Part shown: positions 1 to 8,192 of the stretch, piece after piece
Numbering within the stretch: the stretch's first letter is position 1
How the letters are laid out: each line of letters opens with the position of its first letter
NCBI RefSeq assembly: GCF_900068895.1
Contig: NZ_CDPK01000004.1
Location: 298,609-361,686 of the forward strand
Reading direction: 5' to 3'
DNA length: 63,078 nt
DNA from: Erwinia sp. ErVv1
GTDB lineage: Bacteria; Pseudomonadota; Gammaproteobacteria; Enterobacterales; Enterobacteriaceae
The notes under the pieces: generated by a model
Database searches by the model: none
What the model saw: only the letters and a program-made list of their open reading frames with translations
Told to the model about the DNA's origin: nothing
Made by a program: the position numbers and the translations under genes

Positions 1-137
1 CACGTACGTTTCATCAATGTGCCATGGGTTGAGATCGGAAGGGTTACGCCAGTACCAGCGCAGTCGTTTTTCCATTTCAGGCGCATAACGCTGAACCCAG
101 CGGTAAATTATCACCTCCAGATTTTTGCAACAGTGCC
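1..137 (-). mobile_element. Truncated IS6/IS26-type insertion sequence
   Basis: Reading the minus strand from 137 inward, the first 14 bases are GGCACTGTTGCAAA (positions 137-124), the terminal inverted repeat I know from IS26. About 16 bases later the sequence jumps into an open frame (from about 109 to the window edge) that encodes IYRWVQRYAPEMEKRLRWYW and then RNPSDLNPWHIDETYV, the start of the IS6-family transposase catalytic region with its first Asp (DETYV). In IS26 the TIR and this protein segment are about 190 bp apart, so an internal deletion with its junction near 107-108 has removed the transposase start and helix-turn-helix. The copy is therefore defective at this end. The rest of the element lies outside the window. 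Confidence 0.85.
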
Positions 138-212
138 TCGATCTCTACGGTCAGCATTTGCGGTCACGTTACCGGGGCAGGAAAGGGGGCCTTGCGGCGG
201 CCCCGGCCTCCC

Positions 213-578
213 TCAGCGCGGGTCTATGAGATCAACCACCATCGACAAGATTTCGTCCATGATGTGTGGCTCGACTCTGGCCGCATAGCTGGCGCTGCGC
301 GCCGTCAGGTCCAGCGAGCGTAGCTGATAACACAGTGCCACGCCGGTAACCTGGCCAGTATCGGTGCTGTCACCGTCAAGATAAACGGTGACGGCCTGTG
401 AGCGGGCCGCCCCGCAACCGCTGGTGACGGGAATGCAGACCGCCGTACCGAGCGCAGCGACCAGCTCACGGGGTGAAATAACCAGGTAATAGTGCGGGCC
501 TTTAAACTCCCGGCCCTCAACGGGGTCACCGTTGACGTGCCAGATTTCGCCTTTCTGCGGCACCCTGCGCGATACCAT
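213..578 (-). CDS. MazF/PemK/ChpB-family toxin (mRNA interferase)
   Basis: This 121-residue protein has the layout of the PemK/MazF endoribonuclease family. Its N-terminus (MVSRRVPQKGEIWHV) has the conserved Gly-Glu/Asp-Ile-W strand. A central PVTSG corresponds to the conserved P-T/S segment that carries the catalytic Ser/Thr. GVALCYQLRSLDLTAR resembles the family's 'dQvrslD...R' strand. Family members cleave single-stranded mRNA in the cytoplasm and are held inactive by an AbrB-fold antitoxin. The start codon overlaps the upstream gene's stop by one base (TGATG), so the two are translationally coupled. It sits next to IS6 debris, which suggests plasmid origin. The sequence is diverged from E. 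coli MazF and ChpB, so target specificity cannot be predicted. Confidence 0.85.
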   Translation of the reverse strand: MVSRRVPQKGEIWHVNGDPVEGREFKGPHYYLVISPRELVAALGTAVCIPVTSGCGAARSQAVTVYLDGDSTDTGQVTGVALCYQLRSLDLTARSASYAARVEPHIMDEILSMVVDLIDPR

Positions 579-850
579 CAGATAGTCTCCCTGCCCTGCG
601 GGTTATCATTCAGCCCGTCGCTGACCGCCTCGTTGAAGTCGCGGATTTCGCTCTCATCAATTCCGGCCAGCAGCTGCGCGACCGTTTTTCTGCCCCGCGC
701 AATGCGGCCAGTTGGCCGGATGCTGACCGCCTCGCCTTCTGCGGTAACGTCCAGTACGGTTCCCACGCTCCAGCCCGCTCTCGCGGCGATATCACTGGGT
801 ATGGTCAGCACCACCGCCCCGCCCTGCTGTCTCAGTCTTGTCAGTGACAT
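578..850 (-). CDS. AbrB/MazE-fold antitoxin
   Basis: This 90-residue protein starts MSLTRLRQQGGAVVLTIPSD, the swapped-hairpin AbrB/MazE DNA-binding fold (basic strand, Gly turn, 'V.tIP' strand). It is followed by a second hairpin (VLDVTAEGEAVSIRPT) and an acidic C-terminal tail (residues about 62-90) of the kind that wraps the toxin. Its role is to neutralise the downstream MazF-like toxin and to autorepress the pair. The gene order antitoxin-toxin and the one-base overlap are typical. A perfect 10-bp inverted repeat with a nested imperfect palindrome lies just upstream and is the likely operator. The antitoxin resembles ChpS/PemI more than MazE by eye. Confidence 0.85.
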   Translation of the reverse strand: MSLTRLRQQGGAVVLTIPSDIAARAGWSVGTVLDVTAEGEAVSIRPTGRIARGRKTVAQLLAGIDESEIRDFNEAVSDGLNDNPQGRETI

Positions 851-863
851 AATTGCCTCTCAT

Positions 864-915
864 AGTGTGACTTAGTTACACCTACGATACGCTTTATGTT
901 CCACAAAGTCACACT
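864..915 (-). promoter_or_regulatory. Candidate operator of the toxin-antitoxin pair
   Basis: AGTGTGACTT (864-873) and AAGTCACACT (906-915) are perfect inverted copies 32 bp apart. The inner copy is also part of an imperfect 17-bp palindrome, GTGTGACTTAGTTACAC (865-881). The site begins 14 bp before the antitoxin ATG at 850, where MazE/PemI-type antitoxins autorepress. Binding is inferred from position and symmetry. Confidence 0.5.
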
Positions 916-1433
916 TCCCCGGTATATTTTTGACCCTGCAGCCGGTCAGGCAGCGCCATGCGGTCGGCCAGCTGCTTGTGAGGTACCAGCTCCCCGCCAT
1001 ATCGCTGATGTCCAGCATCACCCGCCAGAGTTTCTCCCCCTCCCATTCCATGCGGCCTGCCCGCGGACCGCACGGGAAGCGCCGCAGCCAGGCATACACA
1101 CGCATCTGCAAATCTTCCTCATACACATCCAGCTGCCGACCGTGGAGGGGGTGTGAAACGCCAGGTCGATTTCGGCCTGTGCCAGGCGGTTCTGGTAGCG
1201 TCTACGCGTCTGCTCCCGCTCCCTCGCCTCGCGTGAAAACCGCCTGTTAACCCGCAGCTCAATGCGACGGGTCTGGCGTTCGGCGGTTCGCGTCAGGGTT
1301 TCAGGAAAAAGGTTCTGTCCCGTGTATAAGGACAGCGGCAGCGGGCAACGCTCGCCCCGCGTGCGGATAAGCTCGTCCAGGCTGTAGCGCGTTTGCGGCG
1401 CAAAGCTCAGAAAATCCAGGCAGTGCCCGATGA
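909..1433 (-). pseudogene. Frameshifted remnant of an unidentified gene
   Basis: On the minus strand three open segments follow one another in different frames and together read as one protein. First comes ...RYSLDELIRTRGERCPLPLS... with an Arg-rich stretch, from about 1433 to 1155. Next is RQLDVYEEDLQMRVYAWLRR and following residues, about 1145-1010. Last is YGGELVPHKQLADRMALPDR and a short tail ending at the TGA at 909-911. Codon use looks coding in each, so I read it as one gene broken by at least two frameshifts. No start is visible: the open frame runs straight into the last codons of yjcE, as if a recombination joined foreign coding DNA to the yjcE stop. I do not recognise the family; its position beside a TA pair and IS6 DNA suggests plasmid origin. 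Confidence 0.5.
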
Positions 1434-3083
1434 CTACTCTTCTTTCTCGATAAGGAGCGTTTCCAGCAGGTCAAGATCGTGCAGCAGTTTCTGCATGGTC
1501 TCGTTGCTGATTTTTTGCGTCGCACGCAGATGATAAAGCTCCCCGCGCTCCGCACGAAGCGCAGTCAGGCGGAAGCGGCGTTCAAGATTTTCGGCAAACA
1601 GCGCACGCTCTAAATCCTCTTTACCATCCACCCGGCGGCGCATATTGCCAATCACCCGCGAACTCACCTCTTTCAGCAGTTCAACGTCAATGTTCTCTTC
1701 GGTGTCGGCAATCAGACGCTCCTCCATTTTATGCAGGCTTTCAATCGCCGTACCCGCCATAACCGCGCGCGCCATTTGCACTTCATGTCGATGCGCCGTT
1801 TTGTCCATGCCGGGAATGCCACGCAGCAGCAGGGGCAGCAGCACTACACCCACCAGCAGGGACAGCAGGATCACGCCGGTCGCGAGGAATATCAACTCAT
1901 AGCGAGCGGGATAGGCATCCCCATTGGTCAGATAGAGCGGAATGGAGAGTACACCGGCCAGCGTAATGGCACCGCGTACGCCCGCAAATGAGGCAATTAA
2001 CAGCTCACGCAGCGAATAGCTGCTGAATTCCATCGGGCTCTTTTTAAGCACGCGCTTACTGATTAACTGCATCATCCACAGCCAGCTAAAACGCACTATC
2101 ATCAGTGCGCCATAAATCATCACTACTGAGGCAAACAGCATCCACAACTCGACGTTAGGATCAGCCTTCGCCTGGCTTACCGAGGTATCAAGGATACCCG
2201 GCAGTTGCAGACCCAGCATCAGGAAGACCATGCCGTTAAAGACAAATTCCAGCATCTGCCAGACGCTGTTAGCACGCAGACGCATAGCAAGCGGGGCCTG
2301 ACGGATAATGCCAGAGCGGGTGATTGTCATACCCGCCGCGACGGCGGCCAGGATACCGGATACGCCAATATGTTCCGCAATCAGGTAAGAGGCAAAGGGA
2401 AGCAGCAGCAGCAGCACGGTCTGGGTTGCCGGGTCGTCCCCGCTCCAGCGGCTGAACAGGCGCAGCGACTTACCATACAGCCAGCAGATTGCGATCCCGG
2501 CCAGCAGACCACCAATCGCGACCTTGCAGAACTCAAGGGTGGCGCCCGACACGGTAAACACCATCGTTCCCATCGCGACCGCAACGGCAAACTTCAGTGA
2601 CACCAGGCCAGACGCGTCGTTCATCAGCGCCTCACCCTGCAGGATTGACATAATTTTTTTCGGGATGCGCCCTTCTCCGACAATGCCGGATAATGCCACG
2701 GCATCGGTGGGCGAAAGTACTGCCGCCAGGGCAAAGGCACCCAGCAGTGGAATACCCGGCACCAGCCAGTAAATCAGATAGCCAATACCCACCACGGTGA
2801 TCAGCACCAGCACCAGCGCCAGACCGATAATTTCGCGTCCGTGATGCAGGAACTCGCTGGTTGGCGTCTTCCAACCGTCGGCAAAGAGCAGCGGCGGGAT
2901 AAACAGCACCAAAAACAGTTCGGGGTCGAAGTCTACATGCAGCCCGAACGTAGGCCAGGCAAGTAGCGCCCCCATCGCTATCTGTACCAGCGGCAGCGGA
3001 ATTTGAAAGGGAATGATGCGGGCAGCGACGCCAGACAGCGACACCACCAGCGTTAATATGAGGATAGTAAAAAAGATTTCCAT
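1434..3083 (-). CDS. yjcE: Na+/H+ antiporter, CPA1 family (YjcE)
   Basis: This 549-residue inner-membrane protein has about 12 hydrophobic segments up to residue ~410 and then a charged cytoplasmic tail. CPA1 hallmarks are present: PPLLFADGW near residue 63, SPTDAVALSGI near 124, GEALMNDASGLV near 149 (the 'ND' ion-binding pair), and GVRGAITLAGVLS near 368. The length equals that of E. coli YjcE, and the C-terminus LLIEKEE is intact although foreign DNA begins right after the stop. It would exchange Na+ (or K+) for protons. In E. coli it also lies next to ghxP. The intergenic 3084-3251 holds the upstream signals and the ghxP-side hairpin. Confidence 0.9.
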   Translation of the reverse strand: MEIFFTILILTLVVSLSGVAARIIPFQIPLPLVQIAMGALLAWPTFGLHVDFDPELFLVLFIPPLLFADGWKTPTSEFLHHGREIIGLALVLVLITVVGIGYLIYWLVPGIPLLGAFALAAVLSPTDAVALSGIVGEGRIPKKIMSILQGEALMNDASGLVSLKFAVAVAMGTMVFTVSGATLEFCKVAIGGLLAGIAICWLYGKSLRLFSRWSGDDPATQTVLLLLLPFASYLIAEHIGVSGILAAVAAGMTITRSGIIRQAPLAMRLRANSVWQMLEFVFNGMVFLMLGLQLPGILDTSVSQAKADPNVELWMLFASVVMIYGALMIVRFSWLWMMQLISKRVLKKSPMEFSSYSLRELLIASFAGVRGAITLAGVLSIPLYLTNGDAYPARYELIFLATGVILLSLLVGVVLLPLLLRGIPGMDKTAHRHEVQMARAVMAGTAIESLHKMEERLIADTEENIDVELLKEVSSRVIGNMRRRVDGKEDLERALFAENLERRFRLTALRAERGELYHLRATQKISNETMQKLLHDLDLLETLLIEKEE

Positions 3084-3224
3084 GCTTTCCTTAAACGGCT
3101 TCCTGGGTTTTACACGTGATCCAATCGATTAAATCAGCTTGTTCGCTGCAATAGTAAAACAAAAAAATAGATGGTTTAAAAACAGGATGTGCGCTATCGA
3201 CGCAGAATAGCCTGAAAAGTTAAC

Positions 3225-3242
3225 GGGCCGTATTAACGGCCC
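3225..3242 (-). terminator. Possible ghxP terminator hairpin
   Basis: GGGCCGT (3225-3231) pairs with ACGGCCC (3236-3242) around an ATTA loop, directly after the ghxP stop. On the minus strand it is followed by GTTAACTTTT, only a weak U-tract. Confidence 0.45.
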
Positions 3243-3251
3243 CGCGAGGCA

Positions 3252-4601
3252 TCAGATGGCCCAGCCGCCCGCATAGAAGGCCACCAGCGCGATGGCAATA
3301 ATCACCGTACCTGGGTTCAACCTGCGCCACTCACCGGCAAAAATCCGACCGACAACCAGCGAACCAAAGCCGAGCATAATACCGGTAACGATGTTACAGG
3401 TCAGAACGATAAATACCGCAGCCAGCAGCCCGGACATCGCATCAACAAAGTCTTCAAAATCAATTTTTGAAACGTTGCTAAGCATCAGCAGGCCAACATA
3501 CATCAGTGCCGGCGCCGTCGCATAGCCAGGCACCAGATACGCCAGGGGAGAAAGGAACAGGATCAGCAGAAACAGGATACCCACCACGATTGCCGTCAGG
3601 CCCGTTTTGCCACCCGCCGCCGTACCCGCCGCCGATTCAATATAGACAGCCGCTGGAGAAGCGCCCACCAGACCCGCAAAAATACTGCTGACGGAATCCG
3701 TGGTCAGCGCTTTGCCGCCGCTGATAATCTGATTATCTTTATCCAGCAGGTTAGCCTGTCCGGCTACGGCGCGGATGGTGCCGGTGGCGTCAAATACGGC
3801 CGTCATGACCAGCGCCAGTACGCTTGGCAGCACCGCAGGTTTGAGCGCCCCCAGAATATCCAGGCTGAAAACCAGCGAATTTCCCTGTGCATCGTGCAGG
3901 CTGGGTAGTGCAAACAGCCCCTGGTATTTCACTGCCGGATCGAAAATTAGCCCGATAACGGAAATACCAATGATGGTCAGCAGAATACCGCCAGGCACGC
4001 GCAGCTTCTCCAGCCCAAAAATGACTGCAAGCCCCAGTAACGACATAATCACCGGAAAAGAGGCGAAATCACCCAGCGCCACCGGTAAGCCCGGTGCGGG
4101 GTTCTTCACGACCAGGCCTACGCCGTCGGCCGCGATCAGCAGAAGGAAAAGCCCAATGCCGACGCCTGTCCCATGTGCCACACCCATCGGCAGGTTACGC
4201 AGGATCCAGGCCCGAATACCGGTCGCTGAAATGATGGTAAAGAGGATCCCCATCAGGAATACTGCCCCCAGCGCCACCGGCACGCTGATATGCTGACCCA
4301 GCACCAGGCTAAAAGCGGTAAAGGCCGTCAGTGAAATTGCGCAGCCAATAGCCATGGGCAGATTGGCCCACATTCCCATAATCAGCGAACCAAAACCGGC
4401 GACCAGACAGGTTGAAACAAATACCGCCGCAGGTGGGAAACCGGCCTTGCCCAGCATAGACGGAACCACAATCACCGAATAGACCATTGCCAGGAAGGTG
4501 GTCAGGCCCGCCAGAATCTCCTGACGAACGGAGCTTCCTCGCGATGAGATCTTAAACCAGGCATCTAACGTTCCGCGCGCCGGTTGTGAAGGAGTCGACA
4601 T
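3252..4601 (-). CDS. ghxP: Guanine/hypoxanthine permease
   Basis: This 449-residue NCS2 / AzgA-like purine permease is nearly collinear with E. coli GhxP (YjcD). Visible signatures include MSTPSQ...LDAWFKIS at the start, the long block [19 protein letters not shown] near residue 285, [17 protein letters not shown] near 340, and about 12-14 membrane segments. It imports guanine and hypoxanthine by proton symport for salvage. I start it at the ATG at 4601 rather than the in-frame ATG 57 bases upstream because this gives the E. coli length and N-terminus. Its close paralogue GhxQ (YgfQ) is the main alternative, but the neighbourhood (soxRS, yjcE) fits ghxP. A PurR-like site lies about 200 bp upstream. 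Confidence 0.93.
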   Translation of the reverse strand: MSTPSQPARGTLDAWFKISSRGSSVRQEILAGLTTFLAMVYSVIVVPSMLGKAGFPPAAVFVSTCLVAGFGSLIMGMWANLPMAIGCAISLTAFTAFSLVLGQHISVPVALGAVFLMGILFTIISATGIRAWILRNLPMGVAHGTGVGIGLFLLLIAADGVGLVVKNPAPGLPVALGDFASFPVIMSLLGLAVIFGLEKLRVPGGILLTIIGISVIGLIFDPAVKYQGLFALPSLHDAQGNSLVFSLDILGALKPAVLPSVLALVMTAVFDATGTIRAVAGQANLLDKDNQIISGGKALTTDSVSSIFAGLVGASPAAVYIESAAGTAAGGKTGLTAIVVGILFLLILFLSPLAYLVPGYATAPALMYVGLLMLSNVSKIDFEDFVDAMSGLLAAVFIVLTCNIVTGIMLGFGSLVVGRIFAGEWRRLNPGTVIIAIALVAFYAGGWAI

Positions 4602-5006
4602 AGTGAAAATCCCCTGAAAATTTTTATGATTTATCAATGCGTGGTGCAGGAAGCACAACCGGGTTCAACGTTTACATCCTGGCCCGCTATGTTCACAGAT
4701 CGCAAAAGCCCCCTCAGAGGCGACGATCGGAAAAAAGGGAAACGTTAACTACGCCACGCAAAAAAGCCGCATTGTTTAAAGCCGCATTGTTTTAAAAGGC
4801 AAACGATTATCCAGCCTTTAATGCCGCAGATTCAACTCCGATCGCGCATATATTTACGCCGACAGGGTCGTCAGGGCGGTCACCCTGCTCAGTTAGCCAC
4901 CAGGGTGACTCTACCCACCCGGCATAACGCGCTCTAATAGCACTTTCTTATGATACGGTGACGCAGGAAGCCACCTGCGCCGCTCATGCTAATTTCAGGG
5001 GAAGAT
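4602..5006. other. Intergenic region between a GST gene and ghxP
   Basis: No gene is seen in these 405 bases. They hold the ghxP upstream region with a PurR-like site (4797-4812). A 9-bp perfect inverted repeat, GTCACCCTG (4879-4887) with CAGGGTGAC (4901-4909), may form a hairpin behind the GST gene, although no U-tract follows. A short direct repeat, AAGCCGCATTGTTT, occurs twice around 4764-4792. Confidence 0.4.
4797..4812 (-). promoter_or_regulatory. Candidate PurR operator upstream of ghxP
   Basis: AGGCAAACGATTATCC keeps the core GCAAACG and the TT of the PurR consensus (ACGCAAACGTTTTCGT), about 10 of 16 positions. A purine permease is a sensible PurR target, and E. coli ghxP is reported in the PurR regulon. 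The site is about 200 bp from the start codon, so this is a weak call. Confidence 0.35.
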
Positions 5007-5669
5007 TTAGCCAGGGTTGACTTCGCCGCCCTGTTGCAGGGCGCGCTGCCAGGCGCTTCGGGCCTGCACTTTGCTTAACCATGCCTGAATAGCCGGTGAG
5101 TTTTCCGCCCCGCCACGCGCCGAAAACGCCTGTAGCGGAAAGCTCATTTGCACATCGGCAATACTTATCTGCGTGCCGGCAAACCATGCATTACGGCTCA
5201 GGTGCTGCTCAATGAATTCCCGATGCGTGGTCAGCTGTTTATCGAGATACGCCTTTTGCACCCCCTTGCCGAATGCGCCACCAATCGGGCGTAACAGCCA
5301 GGGCACCGGCGGTTTCCCCATCCGGCCAAAGATTAGCTTCATTACCAGCAGCGGCATCAGCGATCCTTCGGCGTAGTGCAGCCAGTAACGAGCCTGAAGA
5401 CGCGCGTCATCATCAACAGGTTTTAGTCGGTTTTCGCTATCATAGCGTTCCGCAAGGTACTCAAGGATCGCGCCGGATTCCGCAATAACCCGATCGCCAT
5501 CGCTAATAACCGGAGATTTGCCCAGCGGATGCACTTTTCTTAGCGCCTCGGGTGCCAACATCGACGCTTCTCGCTGATAGCGTTTGATTTCATACGCAAC
5601 GTCAAGCTCCTCCAGCATCCAGAGTACGCGCTGTGAGCGGGAGTTATTCAGATGGTGAACGGTAATCAT
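5007..5669 (-). CDS. Glutathione S-transferase family protein
   Basis: This 220-residue protein has an N-terminal thioredoxin-like half (MITVHHLNNSRSQRVLWMLE, with a cis-Pro region at GKSPVI and the glutathione-contacting ESGAI at residues ~64-68) and an all-helical C-terminal half with the family's N-capping motif near ISIADVQMSF. GSTs conjugate or reduce electrophiles with glutathione in the cytoplasm. It is read convergently towards ghxP and lies just behind soxR, a redox-stress locus, which suits a detoxifying role. No specific substrate can be inferred. Its length is normal for a bacterial GST. Confidence 0.85.
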   Translation of the reverse strand: MITVHHLNNSRSQRVLWMLEELDVAYEIKRYQREASMLAPEALRKVHPLGKSPVISDGDRVIAESGAILEYLAERYDSENRLKPVDDDARLQARYWLHYAEGSLMPLLVMKLIFGRMGKPPVPWLLRPIGGAFGKGVQKAYLDKQLTTHREFIEQHLSRNAWFAGTQISIADVQMSFPLQAFSARGGAENSPAIQAWLSKVQARSAWQRALQQGGEVNPG

Positions 5670-5710
5670 GGGCTGGCCTTATAATGATTGCGAAGCGTTG
5701 AGTATAGACC

Positions 5711-6181
5711 TTATGGCTCGTTCGTCGGCTCCAGCAGGATCGCACCGGTCCCCCGTTCGCCAAGACGGTCATCAGGGTTGCGCAACGGGCAGTCGGCCAT
5801 AGACAGGCAGCCGCAGCCGATGCAGCCATCCAGGTCGTCGCGCAGTCGGGTCAGCGTCGCGATACGTCGATCCAGCTCTTGCCGCCAGCGTTCGGTCAGG
5901 CCTCGCCAGTCCTTAGGCGACATCCTTTTTCCCGGTGGAAATTGCAGCAGATGCTCACCAATGGTTGCCAGAGGTATACCGATGCGCTGGGCAATTTTAA
6001 CAATTGCGACCCGTCGCAGTACGTCGCGGTTATAGCGCCGCTGATTTCCCGGATTGCGAAAGCTGCTGATTAATCCTTTACTTTCATAGAAATGGAGCGC
6101 TGATACGGCGACGCCACAGCGCTGTGCCACATCGCCTGGTGTCAGTTCACGCTTGTTCGCGCCGTGGAGATTTTTTTTCAT
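5711..6181 (-). CDS. soxR: Redox-sensing activator SoxR
   Basis: This 156-residue MerR-family regulator has a winged helix-turn-helix ([20 protein letters not shown], residues 13-32), a coiled-coil dimerisation helix, and the C-terminal [2Fe-2S] cysteine set C120, C123, C125 and C131 in [12 protein letters not shown]. Oxidation of the cluster by redox-cycling compounds or superoxide makes SoxR untwist and activate the soxS promoter. It is divergent from soxS, and its own promoter overlaps the operator described below. Sequence and length match the enterobacterial proteins closely. Confidence 0.96.
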   Translation of the reverse strand: MKKNLHGANKRELTPGDVAQRCGVAVSALHFYESKGLISSFRNPGNQRRYNRDVLRRVAIVKIAQRIGIPLATIGEHLLQFPPGKRMSPKDWRGLTERWRQELDRRIATLTRLRDDLDGCIGCGCLSMADCPLRNPDDRLGERGTGAILLEPTNEP

Positions 6182-6188
6182 TTTGCCC

Positions 6189-6219
6189 TTTACCTCAAGT
6201 TAACTTGAGGAATTATACT
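6189..6219 (+). promoter_or_regulatory. soxS promoter with SoxR operator
   Basis: The perfect 18-bp palindrome CCTCAAGTTAACTTGAGG (6193-6210) is identical to the E. coli SoxR box. It sits between a -35-like TTTACC (6189-6194) and a -10 TATACT (6214-6219), giving the abnormally long 19-bp spacer that MerR-family activators correct by DNA distortion. Confidence 0.95.
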
Positions 6220-6306
6220 CAGCAGCCATTGAGAAGGCGACATCGTTTCTGGCGCAATTTACCCATCCGGGGCTGACAGCGCAGCTGAACCAGGGAGAAA
6301 AGACGT

Positions 6307-6708
6307 ATGCATGACAACATCATCCACACACTGACCGACTGGATTGAGAATAATCTCGACAAAACCCTGTCAATTGATGACGTCGCCGCTAAATCGGGCT
6401 ATTCAAAATGGCATCTGCAGCGGATGTTTCGCGCCGTGACCAAACAGACGCTGGGGGGATATATTCGTGAGCGCAGGTTAACGCTGGCCGCTGAAGCGCT
6501 TCGTAAGACGCAGCGGCCGGTTTTTGATATTGCGATGCAGTATGGCTATGATTCGCAGCAGACATTTTCCCGCGTCTTCCGCCGCCAGTTTTCCCTGACG
6601 CCTACCGCTTACCGCCATAGCATGCGCCGCCAGTCGCTGACCCGTCAGACCAGCTATGCCTTTGACTGCAGTGCTGGCATGGGATATCACAGCAATAGCC
6701 TGCTTTAA
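6307..6708 (+). CDS. soxS: Superoxide response activator SoxS (AraC family)
   Basis: This small AraC/XylS-type DNA-binding protein has two helix-turn-helix units: SIDDVAAKSGYSKWHLQRMF (residues 22-41) and, further on, PVFDIAMQYGYDSQQTFSRV. It is close to SoxS/MarA/Rob. It lacks a sensor domain and is controlled by synthesis from the SoxR-driven promoter. An AGGGAG ribosome site precedes the ATG at 6307. It has 133 residues, whereas E. coli SoxS has 107: the core ends at TPTAYRH, and a 27-residue tail (SMRRQSLTRQTSYAFDCSAG...) follows. The tail could be lineage-specific or the result of read-through past the ancestral stop. Confidence 0.9.
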   Translation: MHDNIIHTLTDWIENNLDKTLSIDDVAAKSGYSKWHLQRMFRAVTKQTLGGYIRERRLTLAAEALRKTQRPVFDIAMQYGYDSQQTFSRVFRRQFSLTPTAYRHSMRRQSLTRQTSYAFDCSAGMGYHSNSLL

Positions 6709-6880
6709 TGCCTAAAAATTATTCAAATTTTAAAAACGAGTGATATAATGTGACCGTCGTCACACTTACATGACCTCTGGGTCAGCTTCGACTAAGGGCT
6801 TATCCTGGCAACCCTTCGTCCAAATCGCGTGATGCCACTACCTATTGTCAGGGCAGTTATTCGCGGAGTTTGAACGAGAT

Positions 6881-7162
6881 ATGGGAACCTTAACCACAAG
6901 CCTGATATTGATGAGATGGGAACTGGTGAGTGCTGTGATGATGTTTCTGGCCAGCACATTTAACGTCAGGTGCCGCAAAAGCAGCCATAACGCAATGGCC
7001 TTTATCTTTACCGGCATCGGGATTGGCATGTCCTGCTGGTTTGTAACCGGCCTGCTGGGCATGACGCTAAGCATGAGCAATCTACAAAATTTTTGGCACG
7101 TCACTAAAGATGTCTTCATCGACGTAATGAGCCACACGCCCGCCGATTACCCCATGCCTTAA
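6881..7162 (+). CDS. yjcB: Small inner-membrane protein YjcB
   Basis: This 93-residue protein, starting MGTLTTSLILMRWELVSAVM, matches E. coli YjcB in sequence pattern and position (between soxS and ssb). It has two or three hydrophobic segments, at residues ~7-27, 38-58 and possibly 60-70. No function is established for YjcB. I start it at the ATG at 6881 rather than the upstream GTG/ATG options because this aligns with the E. coli N-terminus and has GGAG about 12 bases upstream. Confidence 0.8.
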   Translation: MGTLTTSLILMRWELVSAVMMFLASTFNVRCRKSSHNAMAFIFTGIGIGMSCWFVTGLLGMTLSMSNLQNFWHVTKDVFIDVMSHTPADYPMP

Positions 7163-7224
7163 CCGCCCCCGTGAGCCGCAAATTCTGAGTAACAGGCGGC
7201 TCACCGTTTACCTTAACCACATCA

Positions 7225-8184
7225 TCAGATCTTCTTAAATACAGCAGGTAGAGGCGCGGTCTCTTCCGGGCGATGCGCCCGCGGCAGCGCGGCAGATTTA
7301 CGCTCCTGGAGCCACATATCACCCATCATTTTATCCAGCCCCTGTTCCAGTCCGGTGACCATCCCCGCGCCCGGCGTGAAAGTCAGCTCGCCAAAGTAGA
7401 TCTGGCCCTCACTGATGTACCAGTCAACGCGAACATAATCGAAGTCACTCGCCAGCTTCTTACTTAACTCCAGAGCCTTCTCGAGCGTCTCCCGATCGCC
7501 GCTGATATCGAGACCCGTATCGCGGATCTTGTAGAAGCAGTGGCTGAGATTGTTGACGTAAAAGTTCATAGAGAGCGGCGAGTTGCCGCTGCGGTTGTAA
7601 ATCACCTGCAGCACGTACTCATAATTGCCGTCTTTTTTATTGAACATATGAAACTTGTAGTCAATAGCAGCGAACTTGCCGTCGCCCACATACTGCTCCA
7701 CCAGAATCCTGGGCTTGATGTAACGATAGTGGATCTCGCGTGCTTCATGCGAAAAATCACGACTCAACCACTCTTCACAGCGTTTAATCAACAGCTGTTT
7801 CTGGATGCAGTCCGGCTCATCCAGGAAGATTTCTACCATACCGGAGCCGTGGTTCGGTTTGATAACGGTATTTTTTAATGATTTAAGTCCCAGCAGCGTA
7901 ATGGGATCGGCCGTTTCATACAGCAGCGGAATGAGATACTCTTCGCCGATGGTTTTTGAAATATAGTCTCTCACAAGAATTTTATCCGATAGGATCCCAT
8001 AACGAACGTAGTCTCCGGTGATAAATTTACGATATAAAACCTTCTCATTAAATAACTTCGGCTGGCGAATGTTAGGTAACTTTCTAAATTTATGGAAATA
8101 ATAAATTCTGTCCTGGTAGGACCATGGCATCTTTTTTAACAGATATAAGACGCCTTTTCTCAGTTCAGTTTTGAGCTTGAACAT
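7225..8184 (-). CDS. TupA-like ATP-grasp protein (surface polysaccharide modification)
   Basis: This 319-residue protein resembles the ATP-grasp TupA-like family found in capsule and O-antigen loci. Visible features are RKLPNIRQPKLFNEKVLYRK near residue 33, the nucleotide-contacting TVIKPNHGSGMV near 105, RILVEQYVGDGKFAAIDYKF near 158, and the metal-binding end RVDWYISEGQIYFGELTFT followed by PGAG. Such enzymes may amidate sugars with amino acids, or have been annotated as glycosyltransferases, so the reaction is uncertain. A GAGGTG ribosome site precedes the ATG at 8184. It lies 8 bases after a Wzx-like flippase and is probably co-transcribed with it. Both are more AT-rich than the backbone. 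Confidence 0.75.
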   Translation of the reverse strand: MFKLKTELRKGVLYLLKKMPWSYQDRIYYFHKFRKLPNIRQPKLFNEKVLYRKFITGDYVRYGILSDKILVRDYISKTIGEEYLIPLLYETADPITLLGLKSLKNTVIKPNHGSGMVEIFLDEPDCIQKQLLIKRCEEWLSRDFSHEAREIHYRYIKPRILVEQYVGDGKFAAIDYKFHMFNKKDGNYEYVLQVIYNRSGNSPLSMNFYVNNLSHCFYKIRDTGLDISGDRETLEKALELSKKLASDFDYVRVDWYISEGQIYFGELTFTPGAGMVTGLEQGLDKMMGDMWLQERKSAALPRAHRPEETAPLPAVFKKI

Positions 8185-8192
8185 TTTTCACC

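Noticed and set aside
19..288. 89-codon plus-strand frame at the left edge
   Set aside because: It is antisense to the IS6 transposase fragment and the toxin gene, with no family features.
3775..4296. 173-codon plus-strand frame inside ghxP
   Set aside because: Shadow of the conserved permease frame; Ser/Thr/Pro-rich composition typical of antisense translation.
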